The translations under genes and the position numbers were made by a program. Of a DNA stretch of 64,000 nt, positions 9,073-18,559 are shown in pieces; positions within the stretch are counted from its first letter, which is position 1; each line of letters begins with the position of its first letter. Source of the DNA: CALLPQ01 sp964392325 (GTDB lineage: Bacteria; Pseudomonadota; Alphaproteobacteria; Caulobacterales; Parvularculaceae). The stretch is from the NCBI GenBank assembly GCA_964392325.1, contig CAYMPJ010000009.1:62001-126000 (forward strand), read 5' to 3'. Under the pieces are notes generated by a model. It was not told the origin of the DNA. It did no database searches and saw nothing but the letters and a program-made list of their open reading frames with translations.

Positions 9073-10335
9073 CTACAGCCAGTCAGCGACTTTATCGCGG
9101 TCCAGCATCTCTTTATAATCAGGGCGCTGACGGATTAGTGCGTAATTTTCTCCGTTCACCAGCACTTCAGGGATTAAAGGGCGCGTATTATATTCTGATG
9201 CCTGTACCGCGCCATAAGCCCCGGCTGACATAAAGGCCACCAAGTCGCCCGCTTGCATCACCGGTAATTGACGCTCCCGGGTGAAGCGATCCCCTGTTTC
9301 ACAAATCGGCCCAACCACATCATAAGGCTCGCAAAAATCGCTAGTGGGTTTAGTGACGGGAATAATATTGTGCCAGGAATCATAAAGCGCCGGACGGATT
9401 AAATCATTCATCCCGGCATCTAGAATCAGGAATTTGCGATCTGCACCTTGCTTCACATAGACCACTTGCGAGACCAGAATACCGGCATTGCCGACAATCA
9501 TACGCCCCGGTTCAAAAATCAGTTTCACATCCAACGGATCAGATATGCGGCGGATCATTTTGGCATATTCATCAGGATGGGGCGGCTCTTCGTCGGAATC
9601 CCCGTAAGGAATACCAAGCCCACCGCCTAAATCAACGCGTTCAATAGTGCACCCGTCACTGCGCAAGGCTTTTACGAGGTCGGCTACTTTTTTAAAGGCG
9701 ACTTCAAATGGGGCCAGTTCAGAAATTTGCGAGCCGATATGCACATCAACCCCGCGCACATCAATACCTTCCATTTTGTTCGCCTTGGCATAGAGCGTAC
9801 GCGCCTGATCCCAAGCAATGCCAAATTTTACTTCCGCAACACCGGTCGATATTTTTTCATGGCCGCCCGCACTGACATCCGGATTGACGCGAAATGCAAT
9901 CGGTGCCCGTTTATTTTTCGAAGTTGCGATTTGCGCCAGTAAATCCAACTCGGGCTCGGATTCAACGTTAAATTGGAAAATGCCTTCATCCAAAGCAAGT
10001 GCAAGCTCTTCTGCGGTTTTACCGACACCAGAAAAAACTATTTTTTCCCTAGCAATGCCTGCGGCGCGCGCACGGCGCAATTCCCCGCCAGAGACAACAT
10101 CAGCCCCCGCTCCCTCGCTTGCGAGAATTTTTAAAACGGACAGATTGGAATTGGCCTTTACGGAAAAAGCGGTCAGCATATCCGATTGACCGAATGCGTT
10201 TTGAAACACATTAATATGGCGACGCAAAGTAGCCTCGGAATAACAATAAAACGGGGTACCCACCGCTTTTGCCAATTCGGTCAGTTTAATTTTTTCCGCA
10301 TGGAGCGTGTCGTCTATATAGTCAAAATGATGCAA
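9073..10335 (-). CDS. lysA: Diaminopimelate decarboxylase
   Basis: This PLP enzyme decarboxylates meso-diaminopimelate to L-lysine, the last step of lysine synthesis. The 420-residue protein has the alanine-racemase-like barrel with the PLP lysine in FSVKANSN, a glycine-rich loop GGGLGIPY, the phosphate-binding EPGRMIVGNAG and the signature CETGDRF near the C-terminus. The gene order argH-lptM-lysA on the minus strand is classic for Alphaproteobacteria. lysA starts 81 bp after the lptM stop, so a shared transcript is likely. Confidence 0.95.
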   Translation of the reverse strand: MHHFDYIDDTLHAEKIKLTELAKAVGTPFYCYSEATLRRHINVFQNAFGQSDMLTAFSVKANSNLSVLKILASEGAGADVVSGGELRRARAAGIAREKIVFSGVGKTAEELALALDEGIFQFNVESEPELDLLAQIATSKNKRAPIAFRVNPDVSAGGHEKISTGVAEVKFGIAWDQARTLYAKANKMEGIDVRGVDVHIGSQISELAPFEVAFKKVADLVKALRSDGCTIERVDLGGGLGIPYGDSDEEPPHPDEYAKMIRRISDPLDVKLIFEPGRMIVGNAGILVSQVVYVKQGADRKFLILDAGMNDLIRPALYDSWHNIIPVTKPTSDFCEPYDVVGPICETGDRFTRERQLPVMQAGDLVAFMSAGAYGAVQASEYNTRPLIPEVLVNGENYALIRQRPDYKEMLDRDKVADWL

Positions 10336-10416
10336 GAGAGCCTCGACAGGAAATAGAATTCTAGCCCGCGATTAAAACGCAAAGCATGTAATTTTTTGAT
10401 TATAAATTGAGCTATT

Positions 10417-10554
10417 TCAATGACGAGAAATGGATGCATCAATTTCAATATTTGCCGTAACACCGGCTTTCGTATCTGGCGGACGAACGGGCACCTTTTT
10501 ACCGCAAGCGCCAATGATCGATATTACAAATAATGCCAAAAGAATTTTATTCAT
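10417..10554 (-). CDS. lptM: LptM (YifL-like) small lipoprotein
   Basis: This 45-codon gene lies exactly between argH and lysA. It translates as MNKILLALFVISIIGACG followed by KKVPVRPPD and a short polar tail ending SISRH. The N-terminus is a lipoprotein signal with lipobox IGAC, and the KK-P-x-RPP segment right after the cysteine is what small LptM/YifL proteins show. In E. coli the family assists maturation of the LPS translocon LptD; that role is known for the family and only inferred here. ATG 10554 lies 4 bp after the argH stop, so it is almost surely translated from the argH transcript. Confidence 0.8.
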   Translation of the reverse strand: MNKILLALFVISIIGACGKKVPVRPPDTKAGVTANIEIDASISRH

Positions 10555-10558
10555 TTAA

Positions 10559-12016
10559 TTATTCCTTTTCCAATTGGGCTATCCATTTAGCCGCTTCGTG
10601 AGCAACATTTTCTGGTGCCGTTCCGCCAAATGATGTCCGTGTTGCAACCGAAGCCTCCACGCTCAATACCGAAAAAATATCTTCGGTTATTTTCGCTTCT
10701 ATGCTCTGCAGTTCCTGAAGTGTTAATTTGTCCAGAGTTGTTTTTTTCTTATCCGCAAGCGCAACAAGCGATCCGGTAACGTGATGGGCATCGCGAAATG
10801 GCATATTCAATACACGCACCAGCCAGTCAGCAATATCGGTTGCTGTTGAATGTCCTCCGCCCGCTGCCGCGAGCATTTGTTCTTTATTGACTTTAAAATC
10901 GGCCATCATCCCGCTCATCGCGGCAAGACATAAATGTAAATCGTCGATCGCGCGGAATGTTGTGACCTTATCTTCCTGCATGTCCTTGGCATAAGCAAGA
11001 GGCAGTCCTTTCATCATAATGAGCAATGTCTGAAAGGAACCAGCCATCGTACCCACTTTTCCCCGAATAAGCTCGGCTGCATCGGGATTACGCTTTTGCG
11101 GCATTATCGAAGACCCTGTAGAAAACGCATCTGATAAGACGATAAAACTAAACGGGGCACTCGCCCAGATAACAATTTCTTCCGCCAGACGGGAAAGATG
11201 CATGGCCAGTATTGAGGCCGCCGATAAAACTTCCAGAGCAAAATCACGAGAGGAGACCGAATCCATCGAATTACCTGTAGGCTGATCAAACCCAAGAGCA
11301 CTCGCTGTTGCTTGTCTGTCCAAGGGAAAACTGGTCCCTGCAAGGGCCGCAGCGCCAAGGGGACACTCATTCATCCGGGAACGCGCATCAGCAAAACGCG
11401 CACGGTCACGGGCTAGCATTTCAACATAAGCGAGACAATGATGACCAAAAGTAACAGGTTGCGCCGTTTGCAAATGGGTAAATCCCGGCATTATCGTATC
11501 AAAATGTTCCGCAGCCCGCTTCGCAAGATTGAGCATTAGCTCGCCGATAGCCTGATCTATTTCATCGCATGCATTGCGCACCCACAAGCGAAAATCCGTC
11601 GCCACCTGATCATTGCGCGAGCGCGCGGTATGAAGGCGCGAAGCCGGCTCACCAATCAACTCTTTCAGGCGCGCCTCGATATTCATATGAATATCCTCAA
11701 GCGCAGAGCTAAACTGGAATTCACCCGCTTCGATCTCGGACGCGATTTTATCTAGGCCAGAAAGAATTGCCGCAAGATCACCATCACTGATAATCGCCTT
11801 GGAGGCCAACATCGTCGCATGAGCCCGTGAACCCGCAATATCCTCCCGCCATAGCCGCCGATCGACATCAATAGAGGCATTAATCTCCTCCATGATTTTT
11901 GCAGGCCCGTCAGCAAAGCGCCCGCCCCACATACTGTTCTGGGCCGGTGAGGATTTTTTTGTATCAGGGTGTTTCGCCGCGTTGCGCATTTGCGTACGAT
12001 CTGTTTTTTCAGTCAT
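10559..12016 (-). CDS. argH: Argininosuccinate lyase
   Basis: The enzyme cleaves argininosuccinate to arginine and fumarate. The 485-residue product has the family start MWGGRFADGP, TARSRNDQVATDFRLW, and the fumarase-superfamily signature GSSIMPQKRNPD that carries the catalytic serine loop. It is about 28 residues longer at the N-terminus than usual because the conserved start falls at M29. No good ribosome site precedes M11 or M29, so I kept the upstream ATG 12016. It is divergent from the TlpA-like gene with a 94-bp shared promoter region and leads the argH-lptM-lysA operon. Confidence 0.96.
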   Translation of the reverse strand: MTEKTDRTQMRNAAKHPDTKKSSPAQNSMWGGRFADGPAKIMEEINASIDVDRRLWREDIAGSRAHATMLASKAIISDGDLAAILSGLDKIASEIEAGEFQFSSALEDIHMNIEARLKELIGEPASRLHTARSRNDQVATDFRLWVRNACDEIDQAIGELMLNLAKRAAEHFDTIMPGFTHLQTAQPVTFGHHCLAYVEMLARDRARFADARSRMNECPLGAAALAGTSFPLDRQATASALGFDQPTGNSMDSVSSRDFALEVLSAASILAMHLSRLAEEIVIWASAPFSFIVLSDAFSTGSSIMPQKRNPDAAELIRGKVGTMAGSFQTLLIMMKGLPLAYAKDMQEDKVTTFRAIDDLHLCLAAMSGMMADFKVNKEQMLAAAGGGHSTATDIADWLVRVLNMPFRDAHHVTGSLVALADKKKTTLDKLTLQELQSIEAKITEDIFSVLSVEASVATRTSFGGTAPENVAHEAAKWIAQLEKE

Positions 12017-12110
12017 TCGTCACCATATGGATTAGGGATCAAACAAATCCCGCGTTCGGCTTTGTTATGCGCTATCGTGGCTTGCGTGCAAATAAAAAGA
12101 GGCAAAATTT

Positions 12111-12704
12111 ATGAAATCACCTCGCTTCTGGCTTATTCTTTGGGGATCAATCGGCGTGGTCTGGTCAGCCTATGTGCTCATCTCCGCCAGTTTAAAGCCA
12201 AATCAGACCCCGACCCAGAAATATTTAACGGGGGAAATGGCAGGTTTCACCCTCACCTTCCCCCCCCGGAAGGCGGGAAATATTCCCTTCTCCTTTGAGG
12301 GTGATGATGTCACACTGCAGAATTTTCGCGGTAAAATCGTGCTGGTAAATTTCTGGGCGACATGGTGTGCCCCGTGCCTGAAGGAGCTTCCCTCCCTAAA
12401 TGCTCTGCAAAAACGCTATGATCGCGATAAACTCGAGATCGTCGCCATTGCAGCTGATCCGCGCGGACCAGAAGTCGCCGGGGAGTTTCTGGAGAAACTT
12501 AACATTGATGCGCTTCCCCTCTACGCGGACCCCAGACTGCTTTTTACGAGCTCTATTGGCGGCGCAAATATCCTTCCTGTCAGTATTATCTATGACAAAA
12601 AGGGCACCGAAATCGGACGTTTTATAGGGGAAGCTGACTGGAACAGTCCGGAATCAAACGCCCTCATTCAGGCTCTGATTCGCGGTGAAACCATTAAAAA
12701 ATAA
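12111..12704 (+). CDS. TlpA-family thiol-disulfide protein, membrane-anchored
   Basis: The 197-residue protein has one N-terminal hydrophobic segment (residues 6-26) and a thioredoxin fold with the active site FWATWCAPC. The following helix and the cis-Pro loop NILPVSIIY near residue 155 are as in TlpA/ResA proteins. Such proteins sit in the periplasm facing out from the inner membrane and reduce apo-cytochrome c or the copper site of cytochrome oxidase. AGAGG precedes ATG 12111. Placement divergent to argH is common in Alphaproteobacteria. Which client it serves is not shown by the sequence. Confidence 0.9.
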   Translation: MKSPRFWLILWGSIGVVWSAYVLISASLKPNQTPTQKYLTGEMAGFTLTFPPRKAGNIPFSFEGDDVTLQNFRGKIVLVNFWATWCAPCLKELPSLNALQKRYDRDKLEIVAIAADPRGPEVAGEFLEKLNIDALPLYADPRLLFTSSIGGANILPVSIIYDKKGTEIGRFIGEADWNSPESNALIQALIRGETIKK

Positions 12705-12911
12705 GCAAATTACGACCAGAGGAAGGGCAAATTCCAAAAAAACCGCGTAAACTCTCATTTTAACTGCGGCCTGACGAAAATAATGAGCGATTAGTTGCGT
12801 CTTGCCACACTATTAGTTAACCAAATGGGGCTCAATTAAAAACCAACATTTCACTAACGATCATATTATATTAAAAATGCTGTATCACTGAGCCAAAAGG
12901 GAAAATCTTTC

Positions 12912-14621
12912 ATGTCAACCAAGCTCTCATTTAAAACAATATTATTCGCCGGCGTGGCAGCTATTGCTCTATCCGGGTGCGGCAGCAATGACTCAAGTAA
13001 CACTTCCTCCGGCTCAGCCGCCTCTTCAGTCAGTAAAGTCGCCAGTCTCAATGCCTCAGGCGGCTCTCCATTTGACAAGGCCTTCTCTCTAAAAGGGGCA
13101 AGCGCTCTCGATGTTGATGCGCTTTTTGCATCCCTCGGATACACAGGAGAGAAATTTTATAGCTCATCAAGCTTTGATGAAAAAAGCGGTGCGACAACCA
13201 TAAACAATATTAGCATTACTGGTGATGAGGGATCTGTCGTTACCATCGCCAAGGCAGAGCTTTACGGGGTGAGCACGCAAGCCATAGAGTCCGTTAAATC
13301 AAACACAGGCTCCTTTGACGCACCATTCCTGAGCGTTTTTGAAAAAATCCGGCTCCACGACATATCCATCACCCCGCCCAGCGATGCTGGTGGTGAGTTT
13401 GATAAACTTGCTATTACATTTAGCGGCATTGAAGCTGATAAATTACAAATTCGCGAAGGCGGACTTAATCTGGAAGCGGACGAAGATACCTATCCTGCCC
13501 AAGCCATGAATATGCTGGATTTAGGCGGACTATATTTCAAGGATATAAATTTTGATTTGGCCTCAGAGGAAAATTTCTCTCTTAAATTAACATCGCCAGA
13601 TTATCGCATTGTCGGTTTTGGTGGCGGTAAACTCAATGGCCTGATTGCGAACGATTTGGAATATGAATTTGTACAGTCACGCGGTGCGCTTGAAAATAGT
13701 CTTGAAGCTCTTGGTCCAGAAGCGGGTGATTTATTAAATGGACCACTTGGTTCGCTCCTTGGTTTTAATGGTCAGCGGATAAAAGTGGGGTCGATGAAAT
13801 GGCTTAATATTGATGGCTCTGGTCTTATCCCATTTGGCTTGAATGGTGAAATGCCGCCCATGAGTGAAAAAAATATTCTCAGTCTAGGCAGCGGCGAATA
13901 TACAGATTTTGAACAATATGTTGGTGATAAAAAACTCTTTAGTGCAAAATCAGCGAGCTTCGTTGCGGATAAATTCACATGGCTGATCCCTAATAACGTT
14001 ACCGCCAATGTAAAAGACGCAAATTACGATTTAACAGCCTATCTTCCCGATGGAGAAGATGAGTTACTTGGTATCATGACGAAATACGGTCTCAATGATG
14101 TCGATGGCGAAGGCGAAATGCTTTGGAACTACGATGACAAAAATGGCTCTGCAAAATTAAATTACGCCTTCAATACTGATAAGCTTCTTGATTTGGATTT
14201 GGTCCTAAATTCCGACAATCTAAAATATGATGAAATCGCGACCCTGATCGCCAATGAAGATCAGGAAGGTATTTTGGGTCTTGGAAATCTCAATAATTTC
14301 AAGTTAGTTCTCAAAGATAAAAACGCTCTCAACATGGCGTTTGATATTGCTGCCCTACAGATGGGTGCCGGTTCCGGTGATGATATACGCAGCTCCGCTC
14401 CCGCTCTTTTACGCCTTGGCGGCGGCCAATTCGCACAGCTTAACCCCAAATATAATGATTATATTGATGCGCTCACATCGTTTATAGGAAGTGGTGGGAC
14501 ATTAGAGATTACAGCTGATCCAGAAGGCGGCATTCCCTTTGCACAACTCGGCTTTATCGCGAGTCAATCACCCGAAACATTGCCCGACTTACTCGGCCTA
14601 GAAGTAACGCGTAAGAAATAA
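12912..14621 (+). CDS. Large exported lipoprotein of unknown function
   Basis: The product has 569 residues with a lipoprotein signal peptide ending in ALSGC (Cys 23), followed by a Ser/Asn/Gly-rich linker. The rest is a long beta-rich region with repeated patterns such as LNIDGSGLIPFGLNGEMPP and ANVKDANYDLTAYLPDG, with no cysteine pairs, transmembrane segments or catalytic motif that I can identify. I do not recognise the family. The pattern is loosely reminiscent of YdgA/AsmA-like beta proteins, but this is weak. It has its own promoter region and a terminator at 14669, so it is probably expressed alone. Confidence 0.75.
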   Translation: MSTKLSFKTILFAGVAAIALSGCGSNDSSNTSSGSAASSVSKVASLNASGGSPFDKAFSLKGASALDVDALFASLGYTGEKFYSSSSFDEKSGATTINNISITGDEGSVVTIAKAELYGVSTQAIESVKSNTGSFDAPFLSVFEKIRLHDISITPPSDAGGEFDKLAITFSGIEADKLQIREGGLNLEADEDTYPAQAMNMLDLGGLYFKDINFDLASEENFSLKLTSPDYRIVGFGGGKLNGLIANDLEYEFVQSRGALENSLEALGPEAGDLLNGPLGSLLGFNGQRIKVGSMKWLNIDGSGLIPFGLNGEMPPMSEKNILSLGSGEYTDFEQYVGDKKLFSAKSASFVADKFTWLIPNNVTANVKDANYDLTAYLPDGEDELLGIMTKYGLNDVDGEGEMLWNYDDKNGSAKLNYAFNTDKLLDLDLVLNSDNLKYDEIATLIANEDQEGILGLGNLNNFKLVLKDKNALNMAFDIAALQMGAGSGDDIRSSAPALLRLGGGQFAQLNPKYNDYIDALTSFIGSGGTLEITADPEGGIPFAQLGFIASQSPETLPDLLGLEVTRKK

Positions 14622-14668
14622 TCTGGATATTGATGTATCAATTTACTTGAGACATCATTTTGAAAATA

Positions 14669-14699
14669 AAAAGGCCGCTCATTTGAGCGGCCTTTTTTT
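14669..14699. terminator. Bidirectional intrinsic terminator
   Basis: AAAAAGGCCGCTC and GAGCGGCCTTTTTTT form a 9-bp GC-rich stem with A-run and T-run flanks and a short ATTT loop. It sits between the lipoprotein gene (+) and the dodecin gene (-) and can serve both. Confidence 0.9.
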
Positions 14700-14724
14700 A
14701 ATCTTTTCAAAATCAAAAAGACTA

Positions 14725-14928
14725 TTAATCTTTAAGAATAAAGGTCACTTTCAAAACAACCCGATATTCTTTTATTTTACCATTGTTAAGAACGAGAGAC
14801 TGGTCTTTTACCCAAGCACCCTCTACATTTTTCAATGTCTTATTAGCGCGCTCAATACCCTCTTCAACAGCATGTTGAAAACCTTTTGATGAGCTGGAAA
14901 TTATTTCGGTAACGCGTGCAACGGACAT
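14725..14928 (-). CDS. Dodecin, flavin-storage protein
   Basis: Dodecins are about 68-residue proteins that assemble into dodecamers and bind flavins or related ligands. The 67-residue product has the family pattern: VTEIISSSSKGFQHAVEEGIERA helix, then TLKNVEGAWVKDQSLVLNNGKIKEYRVVLKVTF, the three-strand sheet ending in a strictly alternating strand. The length is exact for the family. The flavin-stacking tryptophan is likely the one in GAWVKD. The gene is preceded by an AGGAGACAC stretch upstream of ATG and shares a terminator with the convergent lipoprotein gene. Confidence 0.9.
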   Translation of the reverse strand: MSVARVTEIISSSSKGFQHAVEEGIERANKTLKNVEGAWVKDQSLVLNNGKIKEYRVVLKVTFILKD

Positions 14929-15026
14929 ATGTGTCTCCTCTGTTTAATGCGCTGGGAGGAATACACCAGTGAGTGGAATTTATCAACTAAAACAGTATTA
15001 AAAGAGAAACCATTAAAGTATTGCAA

Positions 15027-15905
15027 CTAGCGGGTTGGTGCTGGGACATCTCCTGAGTAATCATAAAAACCGCGGCCTGTCTTACGTCCAAGCCATCCAG
15101 CTTCAACATATTTAACCAATAATGGGCAAGGACGATATTTGCTATCGGCAAGGCCTTCATAGAGCACCTGCATAATAGCCAGACATGTATCGAGGCCGAT
15201 AAAATCAGCAAGCTCTAACGGTCCCATTGGATGGTTCGTGCCGAGCTTCATCCCCTTATCAATCGCCTCAACAGTACCAACCCCTTCATAGAGGGTATAA
15301 ATTGCTTCATTGAGCATGGGCATCAAAATGCGATTAACAATAAAGGCCGGAAAATCTTCGGAAACGGCCATGGTTTTACCAAGACGTTCCACCATGGTCT
15401 TGGCAGCTTCAAAAGTATCGCGATCAGTCGCAATCCCGCGAATCACCTCGACAAGTTGCATGAGCGGGACCGGATTCATAAAATGTAATCCGATAAATTG
15501 TTCTGGGCGATCCGTATTAGCCGCAAGCCCGGTTATCGAGATTGATGATGTATTGGTTGCCATGATCGCGTCTTTACGCATCACAGAAGAGAGGGATTTG
15601 AAAATCTCGTTCTTGATTTCCTGGTTTTCTGTGGCAGCCTCAATCACCATGTCACAATCACCCAGATCCTCCAGAACCGTAGAAACTTTGATACGCCCTA
15701 ACGCAGCTTCCATCTGCGCGGTGTCTAAGGCCGATTTGGAGACTTGGCGGGCAAGGTTTTTTTCAATTATTCCAGTCGCCGCTGTTAATTGCTCCTGATT
15801 AATATCGTGCAAAATAACGTCATAGCCAGCCAGCACCAGAACATGGGTAATCCCATTGCCCATCTGCCCCGCCCCGATCACTCCTACTTTGGAAACCTCT
15901 ACCAT
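15027..15905 (-). CDS. hbd: 3-hydroxyacyl-CoA (3-hydroxybutyryl-CoA) dehydrogenase
   Basis: This NAD(P)-dependent enzyme oxidises (S)-3-hydroxyacyl-CoA or reduces acetoacetyl-CoA. The 292-residue, single-function protein has the Rossmann motif VIGAGQMGNGI, the ATNTSSISIT segment, the catalytic His-Glu region GLHFMNPVPLMQLVEVI and the C-terminal dimer domain PMGPLELADFIGLD. It lacks the fused hydratase of FadB/FadJ. It is the stand-alone type used for butyrate/PHB-type or ring-derived acyl-CoA metabolism. No etf or thiolase gene is adjacent, so the pathway is open. Confidence 0.93.
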   Translation of the reverse strand: MVEVSKVGVIGAGQMGNGITHVLVLAGYDVILHDINQEQLTAATGIIEKNLARQVSKSALDTAQMEAALGRIKVSTVLEDLGDCDMVIEAATENQEIKNEIFKSLSSVMRKDAIMATNTSSISITGLAANTDRPEQFIGLHFMNPVPLMQLVEVIRGIATDRDTFEAAKTMVERLGKTMAVSEDFPAFIVNRILMPMLNEAIYTLYEGVGTVEAIDKGMKLGTNHPMGPLELADFIGLDTCLAIMQVLYEGLADSKYRPCPLLVKYVEAGWLGRKTGRGFYDYSGDVPAPTR

Positions 15906-16301
15906 GTGCGCATCCTTCAGAATTAATTTTGTGTGCGATCGGCGAATCCAAAATCCCGCACTTCGCTTGATATTTTTACATGGTAGCGATTTTGCTGCAG
16001 TGCGGCAAGAGCTTCAATTTATGTGCTCTAAACGATAACTGCATAAAGTCTCAGTTTTTTGGGTAAATAACGCCTAATCTGCCCTCAGAAGCAAAACGGC
16101 GCGGAGAGGCATCCCATAAATATGTCTAAATCTACCGTCTTTGACTTACAGGAATGACTACTTGCCTGATGTGCGCTTAATCCTTTTTAAGCCTTCCCTG
16201 TCATAACCTCATATTCTGAGTATTAGTCTCTTGTTTTACTTATAAGCAAAGCTATTGTCCCCACTAGAAAACGACACACTCACCATATTGGGATAGAAAT
16301 T
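15906..16301. other. Divergent promoter region, no gene seen
   Basis: This 396-bp region lies between hbd (-) and the phosphohexomutase gene (+). I find no supported ORF and no strong hairpin with a T-run. It presumably carries the two promoters and the 5-prime leader of the mutase gene. Confidence 0.5.
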
Positions 16302-17804
16302 ATGCTACCGACACCACGCGCCGACTTGAGTGCAAACACACTCGATTATGAAGTTACGCCCCTTGTAAAGCCAACCGGATTTCGCGAATATGATGCCAGA
16401 TGGATTTTTGAAAAAGAGATCAACCTTCTTGGTATTCAGGCGCTTGGATTGGGGTTGGGGACATTAATTCATGAATTAGGCCGTGAACCTAAGATTGTCG
16501 TTGGTCATGATTTTCGTAGCTATTCCAGCTCCATCAAACAGGCGCTGATTGTTGGTCTGATGAGCGCCGGTATTGAGGTCCATGATATTGGTTTGGCGCT
16601 CTCGCCAGTGGCTTATTTCGCACAGTTTGATCTCGATATCCCTTGTGTTGCCATGGTGACGGCTAGCCACAATGAAAATGGCTGGACCGGCGTAAAGATG
16701 GGCGCAAACAAACCGCTCACATTTGGCCCAGACGAAATGGGGCGTTTGCGCAATATCGTATTAAAGGGCGAATTTAAATCTCGCGGCAATGGCGGCTATG
16801 TTTATGTCGAAGGAATGCGCGAGAAATATATTGAAGATGTCATTAAAGGCGTCAGCTTTTCGCGCAAAATGAAAGTGATAGCAGCCTGCGGTAATGGGAC
16901 AGCGGGAGCCTATGCGCCCGAAGCCCTGTCCCGAATTCCCGGCCTTGAAGTTATTCCTATGGACGCCGACCTTGATCACACGTTCCCGCGCTATAACCCT
17001 AATCCGGAAGATATGGATATGCTTCATGCCATGCGCGATGCGGTCAATGAGTCCGGCGCGGATATGGCTCTTGGCTTTGACGGCGACGGCGATAGATGCG
17101 GCGTAGTCGATGATACAGGTGAAGAGATTTTTGCTGATAAAATTGGTGTGCTGATCGCTCGCGATCTTTCGGCTATCCATGAAAATGCACAATTTGTTGT
17201 CGATGTAAAATCAACGGGTCTATTTATGACCGATCCGGTTTTAATCGAAAATGGTAGCCAGACCTTATATTGGAAAACAGGCCATTCTTATATCAAGTCG
17301 AAAAGCCACGAGATTGGCGCTTTGGCGGGTTTTGAAAAATCTGGCCATTTCTTTTTTAATAAACCGATCGGTCGGGGATATGATGACGGACTGGTCGCGG
17401 CTATTGCCCTTTTACAAATGCTGGATCGCAGCCCGGATAAAAAACTCTCCGATTTGCGTCTATCATTACCGCGCACATGGCAATCACCGACCATGTCGCC
17501 CCATTGTGCCGACGAAACGAAATATGGTGTTGTCGAGAAAATTGTCGCTGCGCTGGTCGAGCGCGCCGAAAACGGAGGCACAATAATTGGCCAACCCATT
17601 CGCGATGTTGTCACCGTCAATGGTGTGCGTATTACCGCAGAAGACGGGACATGGGGCCTGATCAGAGCTTCCTCGAATAAACCCGAACTTGTTGTTGTAA
17701 TCGAAAGCCCGACATCAGAAGATAATATGCGTGCTATGTTTGGTGAAATGGAAGCAATGTTAAATCAACATCCTGAAATTGGTGAATTCAACCAGAAACT
17801 TTAA
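16302..17804 (+). CDS. Phosphomannomutase/phosphoglucomutase
   Basis: The enzyme interconverts hexose 1- and 6-phosphates and supplies mannose-1-P or glucose-1-P for surface polysaccharides. The 500-residue protein has all four alpha-D-phosphohexomutase domains: the phosphoserine loop VTASHNENGWTGVKMG, the Mg-binding loop FDGDGDRCG, the sugar-specificity loop GFEKSGHFFFN (GEx/EKSG type) and the phosphate-binding C-terminal region RASSNKPELVV. The EKSG-like loop and length resemble AlgC-type dual enzymes. It is followed at 42 bp by a DUF2461 gene on the same strand. Confidence 0.93.
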   Translation: MLPTPRADLSANTLDYEVTPLVKPTGFREYDARWIFEKEINLLGIQALGLGLGTLIHELGREPKIVVGHDFRSYSSSIKQALIVGLMSAGIEVHDIGLALSPVAYFAQFDLDIPCVAMVTASHNENGWTGVKMGANKPLTFGPDEMGRLRNIVLKGEFKSRGNGGYVYVEGMREKYIEDVIKGVSFSRKMKVIAACGNGTAGAYAPEALSRIPGLEVIPMDADLDHTFPRYNPNPEDMDMLHAMRDAVNESGADMALGFDGDGDRCGVVDDTGEEIFADKIGVLIARDLSAIHENAQFVVDVKSTGLFMTDPVLIENGSQTLYWKTGHSYIKSKSHEIGALAGFEKSGHFFFNKPIGRGYDDGLVAAIALLQMLDRSPDKKLSDLRLSLPRTWQSPTMSPHCADETKYGVVEKIVAALVERAENGGTIIGQPIRDVVTVNGVRITAEDGTWGLIRASSNKPELVVVIESPTSEDNMRAMFGEMEAMLNQHPEIGEFNQKL

Positions 17805-17846
17805 TTTGATCACTTCAGCCTTAACTATTTTTCGGAACAACTATCT

Positions 17847-18536
17847 ATGAGTTTTACCGGTCTACCCAAAGATTTTTTCGATTTTTTTGTAGAGTTAAAA
17901 GAGAATAATAACCGTGCATGGTTTGAGGATAACAAACCGCGCTACCAAGAGAGCGTACAAGAGCCCCTTCTTTGTTTTGTAGAAGATATGGCCCCGAGGT
18001 TAAAAAAAATCTCGAAACATTTTGTTGCTGATCCCCGTAAAAACCGGGGGTCTGTTTTTAGAATCTATCGGGATGTTCGTTTTTCCAAAGATAAAACGCC
18101 TTATAAAACCCATGGCGCCATACAGTTTCGCCATGCGCGCGGTAAGGACGCACACGCCCCAGGGTTTTATGTCCATCTAGCACCTGATGAAATTCGATAT
18201 GGCGGCGGCGTATGGACACCTGCAGCGCCTGCGCTTTTAAAAATACGCGAAGCTATTCGGGACACACCCAAAGCCTGGACTAAAATCGTTGAACACCCTG
18301 ATTTCAAAAATCACTTTGACCATCTGCGAGGAGATAGTTTGACCCGTCCACCAAAAGGGTTTTCCCACGATGATCCATGCCTTGAATATCTCAAACACAA
18401 AAGTTTCTTCGCAATGGCGAAGGGTAAAAAATCGGCGACAAGGAAAACGCAATTTCTTGACGATGTCGAACAGGCGATGATCAAGGCAAAACCAATGATG
18501 AAATTTTTAACCAACGCTGTGGGCGCCCCATTCTAG
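17847..18536 (+). CDS. DUF2461 domain protein
   Basis: The 229-residue cytosolic protein matches the DUF2461/TIGR02453 pattern throughout: FFVELKENNNRAWFEDNKPRYQE at the start, then RIYRDVRFSKDKTPYKTHGAIQFRH and the glycine-rich GFYVHLAPDEIRYGGGVW. The function of the family is unknown. The conserved Arg, Asp and Lys residues in the central motif suggest a binding or catalytic site, but nothing more can be said. It lies between the phosphohexomutase and a DUF3088 gene (23 bp spacing) and the three may be one transcript. Confidence 0.9.
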   Translation: MSFTGLPKDFFDFFVELKENNNRAWFEDNKPRYQESVQEPLLCFVEDMAPRLKKISKHFVADPRKNRGSVFRIYRDVRFSKDKTPYKTHGAIQFRHARGKDAHAPGFYVHLAPDEIRYGGGVWTPAAPALLKIREAIRDTPKAWTKIVEHPDFKNHFDHLRGDSLTRPPKGFSHDDPCLEYLKHKSFFAMAKGKKSATRKTQFLDDVEQAMIKAKPMMKFLTNAVGAPF

Positions 18537-18559
18537 ATCCAACATCAAGAGAGACCATA

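Noticed and set aside
10314..10514. 66-codon minus-strand ORF overlapping lysA and lptM
   Set aside because: It is in a different frame from the lipoprotein gene, which has a clear lipobox, correct spacing to argH and family features.
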